DNA of 6,391 nucleotides from CAYFJO01 sp964343305 (GTDB lineage: Bacteria; Planctomycetota; Planctomycetia; Pirellulales; Pirellulaceae): assembly GCA_964343305.1 (NCBI GenBank), contig CAYFJO010000572.1, forward strand, positions 1 through 6,391, in the 5' to 3' direction. This document shows positions 1 through 6,258 of the stretch, one piece after another. Each line of letters starts with the position of its first letter. Positions within the stretch are counted from its first letter, which is position 1. The notes under the pieces are model-generated. The model made no database searches, was not told the origin of the DNA, and saw only the letters and a program-made list of their open reading frames with translations. The position numbers were made by a program, and so were the translations under genes.

Positions 1-330
1 GAGAATGAAACGCGGATCGTCCCACAGCCCTTCGTACCATCGGAGCGTCTTCTTTGGACTCGCATCACCCGGTGTTTCGTAGCGATCTGAATCACTCGGT
101 TGCGGTTTTCGCGGTAGTTCAAATGCTGGCTTCGGCCGTGCGTCCAACGTTTTGTCGGGGCGAACAACCAACGCCTGATCGGTCGGCGCATCGCCTATTT
201 TCAACTGCGGTGGCTCATCCGAAGATCCTCGATCACTGCCACTGGCGCACGCGATCACCGCCGGCCCGACTAAAGTCGCCAGCAAAATCCGCCAAAGCGA
301 CTCGCTGCGCGTTCTTGTTGTCGCCTTCAT
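1..330 (-). CDS. Putative secreted lipoprotein, N-terminal part (runs off the left edge)
   Basis: I do not recognise this protein. The minus-strand frame is open from an ATG at 330-328 to the window edge, giving 110 residues without a stop. The N terminus looks like a lipoprotein signal peptide: basic residues 1-14 (MKATTRTRSESLWR), a hydrophobic stretch (ILLATLVGPAVIA) and a lipobox-like V-I-A-C with Cys28 as the predicted lipidated residue. After it comes a low-complexity linker rich in Ser, Asp, Pro and Lys (about 29-95), then the more folded-looking segment TLRWYEGLWDDPRF at the edge. A GAAAGG Shine-Dalgarno-like sequence at 345-340 lies nine bases before the ATG. The frame stays open upstream to another ATG at 441, but that start would bury the signal peptide and place a terminator hairpin inside the gene, so I prefer 330. 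Membrane anchoring is inferred from the signal; the function is unknown. Confidence 0.72.
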   Translation of the reverse strand, partial: MKATTRTRSESLWRILLATLVGPAVIACASGSDRGSSDEPPQLKIGDAPTDQALVVRPDKTLDARPKPAFELPRKPQPSDSDRYETPGDASPKKTLRWYEGLWDDPRFIL

Positions 331-394
331 AACATGGCGCCTTTCGTACTTGTCATGCCTCGTGATTGAACAACGTCTGGTCAACGTGGTGCGC

Positions 395-427
395 AAAGAA
401 AACCCCGGCTTCTCGAAAGAAACCGGG
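395..427 (-). terminator. Intrinsic terminator on the minus strand
   Basis: Read on the minus strand, bases 427-418 (CCCGGTTTCT) pair with 413-404 (AGAAGCCGGG). This gives a 10-bp stem with one G.U wobble and a TTCG loop at 417-414. The stem is followed by GTTTTCTTT (403-395), so a strong hairpin and T-rich tail are both present. The only gene left upstream on this strand is the transposase remnant, so it probably served a gene lost before or with the IS insertion, or a short RNA starting near 526. It lies 74 bases before the lipoprotein ATG. In the plus direction the T tract is poorer. Confidence 0.65.
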
Positions 428-532
428 CTTCTGTCTTTCATGGTGGTGTCCGCGCCGGGGCAAAACACAGTGCGTTCATCCGACCACCTCAATATGCATT
501 GTGGCGCGGGTCAATAATCATGATTGAAGTGA

Positions 533-538
533 ATTATA
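533..538 (-). promoter_or_regulatory. Possible -10 promoter element on the minus strand
   Basis: Plus-strand ATTATA reads as a perfect TATAAT on the minus strand. It sits in an AT-rich island and inside a small interrupted palindrome (GAAGT, seven bases, ACTTC, 527-543 approximately). No hexamer resembling TTGACA lies 16-18 bases upstream, so a housekeeping-sigma promoter would have to be an incomplete one. If it is active, transcription would start near 526 and run through the 442-509 structured stretch into the terminator, or on to the lipoprotein gene. Confidence 0.22.
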
Positions 539-658
539 CTTCGCAGCGGAATTGCTCCTGTATCAGGCGGCTGACGCTTTTCAACTAGGCAGGGAAATGG
601 GATGAGAATAGGCATCTCCCCGATGGGTTCGAGATCGAGCGTCTCTGGCGCTGTTCAA

Positions 659-1294
659 CTATTTTCCAGCACCCACTGAACGGCGTGCCGCGTGAGCCGT
701 GCCGTGCAGCAGCACCGGCAATACCACCAAGTCATTTTCCGCGCAGGTGATCACGCGCACCAAGTATTGATACTGCCGGTAGAAGCCGTGGAAGAAAGTC
801 AACTGCTGGGCGCCGTGCGTCGGATCGTCGAAGCAATCGATGTCCAAAGTAATTTCCGCCGGCGGCTCGTCGAACGAATCGACAAACCGCTGGATGAACC
901 AAGCTTCCAAGTTCAACAGGTCGCGCGCGGTGACGGCATTTTCAAACCGCGACAGTGTCGGCTGGCTGGCCAGATCCTCATCGTCGGGCAAGCGGTCGGC
1001 GATCAGTTTGAAGACCGCATCGCTGCGCAGCGCGTCGTGATCGTTTTGATCTTCGTAACCCGCCAGAATGCCGAACAGGCGGCTGCGAACCATTTCCAGG
1101 ATGGAGTGATCCGGGTCCAGCCGGGAGTTGCAGAGCTGAGCCGCGAATCCTGTGGTCAGTCCGATTTGTTCATCGAATTGCCGAAACAGCAACAACCCCG
1201 TGTCGGTGGAAAGGTCCTCCGCAACGGGTTCGATTTCAATGGGCTTTTGCGAAGAAAAAACAAGTCCCAAACTCCAAACATCGTGTAAAATCAT
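659..1294 (-). pseudogene. IS1380-family transposase, C-terminally truncated
   Basis: The N-terminal half is a recognisable IS1380-type DDE transposase. It has the conserved N-terminal segment (SSQKPIEIEPV), GLLLFRQFDEQIGLTTGFAAQL, the run through RSRLFGILAGYEDQNDHDALRSD, and the segment around LDIDCFDDPTHG that carries the first catalytic Asp. I place the start at the ATG at 1294-1292 because a GGAGG Shine-Dalgarno sequence (1305-1301) lies six bases upstream; an in-frame ATG at 1360 would only add a non-family extension. From that start the protein has about 211 residues, while family members are normally over 400. Homology ends after HGTAHAA (near plus position 690) and is replaced by about ten unrelated residues and a TAG. 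The remaining catalytic acidic residues are absent, so it should be inactive on its own. It looks like a deletion remnant rather than a frameshift. Confidence 0.88.
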
Positions 1295-1391
1295 CCTGAG
1301 CCTCCAAGCGTGAAAGGAAGTGCTTTGTAAATCACTCCTTAGACGCGTTTGGGCGCTCAAGAACTTCCTATGTCATGAATAATCCGGGCTA
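659..1391 (-). mobile_element. IS1380-family insertion sequence remnant
   Basis: The element comprises the truncated transposase gene plus about 95 bases of its 5' flank, up to the end-like motif at 1373-1391 (TCATGAATAATCCGGGCTA). The transposase-distal end is not present: the sequence becomes unrelated near 690, so only the promoter-proximal end survives. The exact outer boundary is uncertain because the end motif merges into a hairpin and then into a second repeat family. I did not find a convincing target-site duplication. Confidence 0.6.
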
Positions 1392-1405
1392 GCGCGGATT
1401 ATTCA
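1376..1405. repeat. Hairpin-forming inverted repeat at the IS end
   Basis: TGAATAATCCG (1376-1386) and CGGATTATTCA (1395-1405) are perfect 11-bp inverted arms around an 8-base loop (GGCTAGCG). The left arm is part of the motif that recurs at 6259-6277. It could be the terminal structure of the IS1380 element or a separate small dispersed repeat into which the element inserted. Confidence 0.75.
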
Positions 1406-1406
1406 C

Positions 1407-1470
1407 TAACCCGACGCGTAAGCGAGGGACAATCTGGACTTAGTTAGTCCCTCGCTTACGCTTCGGGTTA
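1407..1470. repeat. Planctomycete-type dispersed palindrome (TRSVSEG repeat)
   Basis: Bases 1407-1430 and 1447-1470 are 24-bp inverted arms with a single mismatch (C versus A at the ninth base), separated by a 16-base loop (1431-1446). Read on the minus strand the repeat encodes TRSVSEG and SLAYASG, a peptide signature I know as recurring in spurious reading frames of planctomycete genomes. It is intergenic here. The stem would be very stable as RNA or single-stranded DNA. There is no T tract, so a terminator role is not supported. One further arm of this family occurs at 6152-6176. Confidence 0.85.
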
Positions 1471-1475
1471 CGAGG

Positions 1476-1526
1476 GAATTCGAATTTCGAATTTGTTTCG
1501 GATTTCGAGTTTCGAGTTTCGGATTT
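1476..1526. repeat. TTTCGA-rich short tandem repeat tract
   Basis: A degenerate array of about 7-base units: two exact TTTCGAG copies followed by TTTCGGA at the right, preceded by GAATTTCGAATTTG units. On the minus strand it reads as peptides like NPKLETRNPKQIRNSN, another sequence familiar from planctomycete intergenic repeats. It follows the palindrome directly and ends eight bases before the ATG at 1535, so repeat DNA occupies the place where the operon's promoter and ribosome binding site would be expected. Confidence 0.75.
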
Positions 1527-1534
1527 AGCACTGG

Positions 1535-3943
1535 ATGATCACTACAACTGCCAACGAAATCGACCTCAGTCCCATCAACCGCATCGTCGACGACATCGGC
1601 GGTGAGCCCGACGCGGTAATCCCGATCTTGCAGGCTGTCCAAGAAGAGTATCGCTACCTGCCTCAAGAGGCTTTGCAGCGCGTTTGCGAATTGACCGAGA
1701 TCACGCTGGCTTCGATCATCGGCGTATCGACGTTTTACGCACAGTTTCGCCACTCCCCGGTGGGCAGGTACATCGTCAAGGTCTGTCATGGCACGGCGTG
1801 CCACGTTTCCGGCGCCACGGAGATTACCGACGAAGTGCGACGGCGTTTGCAGATCGAACCTGAGAGCGACACGGACCCGGAGCGGATGTTTACGGTGGAC
1901 GAGGTGGCCTGCCTGGGATGCTGCAGCCTGGCCCCGGTGATCATGATTGAAGAGACAACGGCCGGTAAACTCACACCGGCCAGCGCGTGCCAGGCAATCG
2001 AAGCCTATCGGATGGATCCGCCCATCGTGTCTTGCCATTCAACAACGCCCCTCCAGCGCGTGCCAGGCAATCGAAGCCTATCGGGTGGGGCAGTGTGCAT
2101 GCGCGATAGTAATGGCGTGGAAATTCGGATTGGGCTTGGATCCTGCGGGATCGCTAGCGGGGCCGCGGCCGTTGGCGACGCGCTGGCGGCGGCGGCCCGA
2201 CAAGCAGGCGCCGACGGCGTGGTGAAAGCGGTCGGATGCAACGGCATGTGTCACCGCGAGCCACTGGTCGAGGTCGTCAACGGAGATGGTCAGCGAGTGT
2301 TGTACGGCAACGTTTCGCCGGAGTTTGCGCGGACCATTGTTGCGCGGCACGTTGGTCCTCGGCGGGTCCTTGCCCGGACAAGATGGTTGGCCGGCGACTT
2401 ATGGGACCTAGTTTCGCGCGGCGGTGAGGAGCAGGTTCCGCTGGGCGAGCAAATCGATCCGACAACCGGGGCTGCCGGTGCGTATCTGGGAAAACAGAAG
2501 CGAATCGTCCTGGAAAACTGCGGCCAGAGCGATCCGCTGCGTATCGAGGACTACCTGGCTCGCGGCGGGTATCAGGCATTGGGGTGGTGTCTGAAGAGCA
2601 GTTCGCCCGCCGAGGTGGTGGAAACGATCAAGAAGTCAGGGCTGCGCGGTCGGGGCGGCGCGGGTTTTCCGACGGGGCGGAAGTGGTCGTTCTGCCAGGC
2701 ACATCCGAGTCCGATCAAGTACGTGATTTGCAACGGCGATGAAGGCGATCCGGGAGCGTTCATGGACCGGCTGGTGTTGGAGGCGGACCCCCACCGGGTG
2801 CTGGAAGGCTTGGCGATTGCAGCCTACGCCATCGGGGCCGGGGAGGGCTATTTCTATATTCGCGCGGAATACCCCCTCGCCGTCCGGCATATTCGGGAGG
2901 CCATCCGACAGGCGCAGTCGCGGGGCTTTCTCGGCGAAGGCATTCTCGGAACCGATTTTTGCTTGAAGCTGGAAATCCGCGAAGGCGCGGGAGCGTTCGT
3001 TTGCGGGGAAGAGACGGCATTGATGGCCTCGATTGAGGGCCAGCGGGGAATGCCCCGTTTGCGGCCCCCCTTCCCGGCCGAGCAGGGCTTGCACAATCAG
3101 CCGACCAACGTGAACAACGTCGAGACGTTGGCATGCGTGCCGTGGATCATACGCCACGGCCCCGAAGCGTTCGAAACGTTGGGCACCGAAACGAGCAAAG
3201 GGACCAAGGTCTTCGCACTGGCGGGAAAGGTCAAGCAGGGCGGGCTCATCGAGGTGCCGATGGGCATCACGATTCGCGAGGTCGTCGAGGAAATCGGCGG
3301 CGGCATCAAAGATGGACGCACCTTCAAAGCGGTGCAGATGGGCGGTCCTTCGGGTGGGTGCATTCCAGCCGCACTGGCAGACACGCCCATCGACTATCAG
3401 GCGCTGGCCAAGACCGGCGCCATCATGGGTTCCGGCGGCATGGTGGTCCTCGACGACCATGACTGCATGGTGGACGTGGCCCGCTTCTTCCTGCAGTTCA
3501 CGCAGGCCGAGTCGTGCGGCAAATGCACGTTCTGCCGCATCGGCACGAAACGGATGCTGGAGATTCTCGAGCACATTTGTGAGGGGAAAGGGCAACCCGG
3601 CGACCTCGAAACGTTGGAAGAGCTGGCGGATCGGGTCAAACGAACCAGCCTCTGCGGACTGGGTCAAACGGCACCTAACCCAGTGCAGACGACGCTGAAA
3701 TACTTTCGCGACGAATACGAGACGCACCTGAATGAGAAGCGCTGCCCCGCAGCCAAGTGCAAATCGTTGATCCGGTACCGGGTCAACGAAGAATGTATCG
3801 GCTGTACGCTGTGCGCACAGGTCTGTCCGGTGGACGCCATTGCGTTTCGGCCGTACGAGAAACACGAAATTGATGAGACGATATGCACGCGCTGCGATAT
3901 GTGTCTGCAGGTGTGCCCAGTCGATTCGGTCCAAGTGGAGTAA
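1535..3943 (+). CDS. NuoE-NuoF fusion: NADH-oxidising Fe-S flavoprotein (HydC-HydB / Stn type)
   Basis: 802 residues. Residues 1-160 are a NuoE/HydC-type thioredoxin-fold [2Fe-2S] domain with ligands Cys84, Cys89, Cys126 and Cys130. Residues 161-188 form a linker made partly from a duplicated segment. Residues 189-280 are a second thioredoxin-like domain as in HydB (Cys204, and GC-x-G-x-C with Cys235 and Cys239). The NuoF core follows: FMN loop GRGGAGFPTGRKW (372-384), NADH loop NGDEGDPGAFMDR (400-412), EGAGAFVCGEETAL (483-496), and [4Fe-4S] ligands Cys661, 664, 667 and 707. The C terminus is a 2[4Fe-4S] ferredoxin (Cys754, 757, 760, 764; Cys784, 787, 790, 794). By family, it exchanges electrons between NAD(H), FMN and an Fe-S chain in the cytoplasm. 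No membrane segment is seen. The start at 1535 fits NuoE family ends, but its Shine-Dalgarno is poor. E and F are usually separate genes; an internal start at Met189 is possible. Confidence 0.9.
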   Translation: MITTTANEIDLSPINRIVDDIGGEPDAVIPILQAVQEEYRYLPQEALQRVCELTEITLASIIGVSTFYAQFRHSPVGRYIVKVCHGTACHVSGATEITDEVRRRLQIEPESDTDPERMFTVDEVACLGCCSLAPVIMIEETTAGKLTPASACQAIEAYRMDPPIVSCHSTTPLQRVPGNRSLSGGAVCMRDSNGVEIRIGLGSCGIASGAAAVGDALAAAARQAGADGVVKAVGCNGMCHREPLVEVVNGDGQRVLYGNVSPEFARTIVARHVGPRRVLARTRWLAGDLWDLVSRGGEEQVPLGEQIDPTTGAAGAYLGKQKRIVLENCGQSDPLRIEDYLARGGYQALGWCLKSSSPAEVVETIKKSGLRGRGGAGFPTGRKWSFCQAHPSPIKYVICNGDEGDPGAFMDRLVLEADPHRVLEGLAIAAYAIGAGEGYFYIRAEYPLAVRHIREAIRQAQSRGFLGEGILGTDFCLKLEIREGAGAFVCGEETALMASIEGQRGMPRLRPPFPAEQGLHNQPTNVNNVETLACVPWIIRHGPEAFETLGTETSKGTKVFALAGKVKQGGLIEVPMGITIREVVEEIGGGIKDGRTFKAVQMGGPSGGCIPAALADTPIDYQALAKTGAIMGSGGMVVLDDHDCMVDVARFFLQFTQAESCGKCTFCRIGTKRMLEILEHICEGKGQPGDLETLEELADRVKRTSLCGLGQTAPNPVQTTLKYFRDEYETHLNEKRCPAAKCKSLIRYRVNEECIGCTLCAQVCPVDAIAFRPYEKHEIDETICTRCDMCLQVCPVDSVQVE
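1980..2088 (+). repeat. 32-bp exact direct repeat at the NuoE/NuoF junction
   Basis: Bases 1980-2011 and 2053-2084 are identical, and the match continues to 36 bp with one mismatch (1980-2015, 2053-2088). The offset is 73 bp, not a multiple of three. In the gene's frame the first copy reads SACQAIEAYR (the normal end of a NuoE domain) and the second reads QRVPGNRSLSG. In the +1 frame the second copy reads SACQAIEAYR again. Bases 2012-2052 between the copies are not duplicated. Confidence 0.95.
2084..2101 (+). promoter_or_regulatory. Possible ribosome binding site and internal start for a separate NuoF
   Basis: GGGTGGGG (2083-2090) lies eight bases before an in-frame ATG at 2099-2101 (Met189 of the fusion). 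Translation from there gives MRDSNGVEIRIGLGSCG, a natural N terminus for a HydB-type protein of 614 residues. The site is G-rich rather than a clear AGGAGG, so this is only a candidate. If it is used, a free NuoF-like subunit could be made alongside or instead of the fusion. Confidence 0.3.
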
Positions 3944-3950
3944 GACCATG
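3937..3950 (+). promoter_or_regulatory. Ribosome binding site that sets the start of the second operon gene
   Basis: GGAG at 3937-3940, within the last codons of the first gene, lies seven bases before the ATG at 3948. The first gene's TAA ends at 3943, so the genes are four bases apart and probably translationally coupled. An in-frame ATG at 3840 lies within the first gene, and its extra 36 residues are not family-like, so 3948 is preferred. Confidence 0.75.
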
Positions 3951-6059
3951 GCAACTGTAACGGCGACCCTCGATGGACAAACGGTAGAAGTCGCACCGGG
4001 CATGACCATTCTGCAGGCGGCCAAAGAGCTCGGGATCGAAATTCCCACGCTCTGCTTCGTGGAAGGGTTCGAGCCGGTTTCGTCTTGTTATCTCTGCGCG
4101 GTCCAGGTCGAGGGGCGGCCGAACCTCTCGCCGGCCTGTGCCATGCCCGTCGCCGACGGCATGGTAGTCAGCACTTCGAGCGATGACGTGCGCGCATCCC
4201 GAAAGATGGCGTTGGAGCTGTTGCTCTCCGATCATACGGGCGACTGCATCGCCCCCTGCCAAGCCACGTGTCCTGCCGGTCTGGACGTCTCGGGATTCTC
4301 GTTGAAACTCGCTGAGGGGCAACGGCGAGAGGCGATGCAGGTGATCGCTGATCGTCTGGCGCTGCCGGGCGCCTTGGGACAGGTTTGTCCAAGGTTGTGC
4401 GAGGATCGGTGCCGGCGAGGCGATCTGGACGAGAGCGTCTCGATTGGATCGCTGCACCGGTTCGTCACCGTTGACGACCTTGCCACCGGGGAGCCTTTTG
4501 TGCCACCACGAATGGAGGCGAGTGGAAAGACGGTGGCGATGGTCGGCGCGGGACCGGCCGGTCTGGCGGCCGCGTTTTATCTGCTGCAAATGGGCCACGA
4601 CTGCACGCTGTTGGACGCGCAGCCGGAAGCGGGCGGAATGCTGCGCTACGGCATTCCCGAGTATCGTCTCCCCAACGCCGCTTTGGATGCCGAAATCGAT
4701 CTGATCCAGCGTCTGGGTGCGCGGTTTGAGATGAACCGTCGTTGGGGCGCCGATTTCTCGCTCTCCGAGTTGCGCGCGGAGTATGACGCGGTGTTCGTCG
4801 CCATCGGAGCCGCCGACTCGCAAGGCCTGCGGTGTGAAGGGGAAGAGCTTGCCACTTCGGGCATCGAGTTTTTGGAGCAGGTGGCAAAAGGCCAGCGGCC
4901 GCCGCTTGGTGACAAAGTCGTGGTAGTCGGCGGTGGTGATACGGCCATGGACGCCTGCCGCTCGGCGGTCCGACTGGGCGTCAAAACGGTGACCGTTTTG
5001 TATCGGCGGACGCGCAACGAGTTGCCGTGCTTGCTGGAAGAAGTCGACGGTGCAGAAGAGGAAGGCGTCGAGATCGAGTACCTTGTCGCCCCGCTCCGGC
5101 TGGCTCGTGCCGGCGACGGCTTACTCGAACTAACCTGCCAGCGGATGCAGTTGGGCGAACAGGATGCATCGGGCCGGCGGCGTCCCGTCCCGATTCCCGA
5201 TTCCGAGTTCCGCGTCGAAGCGACCACGGTGATCGCGGCGATCGGCCAGAAAGTGAACTGCGAGCTGGCCGCCGGCGAAGGCCTGGACGTGACCAAATGG
5301 GGCGTCGCAGCCGATCCCAAAACGCTGGCGACGAACATTGCCGGGGTTTACTGCGGCGGCGACGCGGTCTCCGGTCCAGACGTCGCCGTTCGCGCGGTCG
5401 CGGCGGGACGCCTGGCAGCGGTTTCGATCGATCAGTACCTCAAAGGTCAACCCGTCGTCGGAGAAAAGAAAGCCACCAATATCCTGATGCGCCGACTTGA
5501 CGAAGGGGAACGCGCCAAGCTTTACCGCCGGATTGAGACAACGCCTCGAACTCCCGGGGCCCAGATCGATCTCGAGCGACGCACGACGAGCTTCGACGAA
5601 ATCGAAGCGCCGTTTACCGCGGAGCAGGCTGTCGCCGAGGCCCGTCGCTGCATGAGCTGCACATGCCGAGAGGTGGTCGGTTGTGACCTGCGGGAACTCG
5701 CCACCCAGTATGATGCTGATCCGTACCGGTTCGCCGGCGAGCGACGGCAGTTCTCCCAGGACCTATCCCACCCGGAGATCATCTACGAACCGGGCAAGTG
5801 CATCATGTGTGATGCCTGCGTCCGGGTTGCTGCCGAAGCCAAAGAGACAGCCGGCTTGGCACTGATCGGACGGGGTTTTCAGGTGGTGGTGGGAGTTCCG
5901 TTCGATGGCAAGTTGTCCGACGGCCTGAAGGTTGTAGCGCGGCGATGTGCCGAGGTGTGTCCGACCGGAGCGCTGGCCCTGCGAACTGACCGAGCTTGCG
6001 ACGTCTGCGGGGCTTGCCAACTCGTTTCGTGCGGAGTGACGGAGATCGCCAGCGGCTGA
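3948..6059 (+). CDS. NuoG-like / GltD-NfnB-like FAD and NADPH oxidoreductase (StnC type)
   Basis: 703 residues. Residues 1-80 are a plant-type [2Fe-2S] domain as at the start of NuoG (Cys36, 47, 50, 64). His96, Cys100, Cys104 and Cys108, then Cys147, Cys151 and Cys155, form the Fe-S-binding entry domain of GltD/NfnB relatives. The FAD site is GAGPAG (200-205) with EAGGMLRYGIPEYRLP (227-242). The NADP site is VVGGGDTAMD (326-335) with YRR (352-354), typical for the 2'-phosphate. The second FAD contact is GVYCGGDAVSGP (466-477). Cys568, 571, 573 and 579 follow the core. A NuoG-like [4Fe-4S] domain comes next (Cys618, 621, 624 and Cys671 in CPTGAL), then a short tail with Cys684, 687, 690 and 695. 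By family it handles NADP(H) and passes electrons to the NuoE-NuoF protein. The product resembles Sporomusa Stn subunit C; an SfrB-like or formate-dehydrogenase-linked role is the main alternative. No signal peptide or membrane segment is seen. Confidence 0.9.
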   Translation: MATVTATLDGQTVEVAPGMTILQAAKELGIEIPTLCFVEGFEPVSSCYLCAVQVEGRPNLSPACAMPVADGMVVSTSSDDVRASRKMALELLLSDHTGDCIAPCQATCPAGLDVSGFSLKLAEGQRREAMQVIADRLALPGALGQVCPRLCEDRCRRGDLDESVSIGSLHRFVTVDDLATGEPFVPPRMEASGKTVAMVGAGPAGLAAAFYLLQMGHDCTLLDAQPEAGGMLRYGIPEYRLPNAALDAEIDLIQRLGARFEMNRRWGADFSLSELRAEYDAVFVAIGAADSQGLRCEGEELATSGIEFLEQVAKGQRPPLGDKVVVVGGGDTAMDACRSAVRLGVKTVTVLYRRTRNELPCLLEEVDGAEEEGVEIEYLVAPLRLARAGDGLLELTCQRMQLGEQDASGRRRPVPIPDSEFRVEATTVIAAIGQKVNCELAAGEGLDVTKWGVAADPKTLATNIAGVYCGGDAVSGPDVAVRAVAAGRLAAVSIDQYLKGQPVVGEKKATNILMRRLDEGERAKLYRRIETTPRTPGAQIDLERRTTSFDEIEAPFTAEQAVAEARRCMSCTCREVVGCDLRELATQYDADPYRFAGERRQFSQDLSHPEIIYEPGKCIMCDACVRVAAEAKETAGLALIGRGFQVVVGVPFDGKLSDGLKVVARRCAEVCPTGALALRTDRACDVCGACQLVSCGVTEIASG

Positions 6060-6151
6060 CCATCGATCCCGTAGACGTCGGTGACGCGCGGCCTGTGTGT
6101 CCCGATTACCGCCAAAGTCACGGAACTGTTGAGAAGGAAACCGTAGACGGC

Positions 6152-6176
6152 TCTTCGCTTGCGCGTCGGGTTAGTG
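6152..6176 (-). repeat. Single arm of the TRSVSEG palindrome
   Basis: The reverse complement of this segment matches 1404-1428 at 22 of 25 bases, including an exact 15-base block (CACTAACCCGACGCG). It is therefore an inverted copy, relative to the arm on the left side of the operon, about 4.7 kb away. No partner arm follows within the next 50 bases, so it is a degraded or partial copy. Confidence 0.75.
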
Positions 6177-6258
6177 TGGATTCGAATTTGCGCGGTGTTT
6201 TAGGCAAGATAGCCGCAACTCCTTTTCACAGAGAACATTACGTCGTTTGGACGGCGGT

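Larger units (their letters stand above)
331..658. other. Intergenic region between the lipoprotein gene and the IS remnant
   Basis: No coding frame here looks real. On the minus strand the stretch holds a TATAAT hexamer (533-538), two pairs of complementary segments that cross each other, and a terminator-like hairpin (404-427). The complementary pairs are 442-447 with 483-488 (GGTGGT/ACCACC) and 450-456 with 503-509 (CCGCGCC/GGCGCGG). Together these could be a short independent RNA, or the structured leader of the lipoprotein gene. Bases 560-658 show nothing I can name; they border the broken end of the transposase remnant. Confidence 0.4.

Noticed and set aside
404..427. Plus-strand terminator
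   Set aside because: The plus-strand tail after the hairpin (CTTCTGTCTTT) is a weaker T tract and no plus-strand gene lies upstream, so the minus-strand reading is preferred.
692..1288. A 198-residue plus-strand open frame
   Set aside because: It lies opposite the transposase, whose minus-strand product is clearly IS1380-like, and its own translation resembles no family.
1406..2038. A 210-residue minus-strand open frame containing TRSVSEG and SLAYASG
   Set aside because: Its C-terminal part is the translated intergenic repeat and the rest is the antisense of the NuoE domain.
3840..3947. Start of the second operon gene at the ATG at 3840
   Set aside because: It would overlap the first gene by about 100 bases and add 36 non-family residues, while 3948 has a GGAG at good spacing and begins a normal [2Fe-2S] domain.
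2636..4048. A 470-residue minus-strand open frame
   Set aside because: It is antisense to NuoF, which shows all expected FMN, NADH and Fe-S motifs on the plus strand. Long antisense frames are expected in GC-rich genes.
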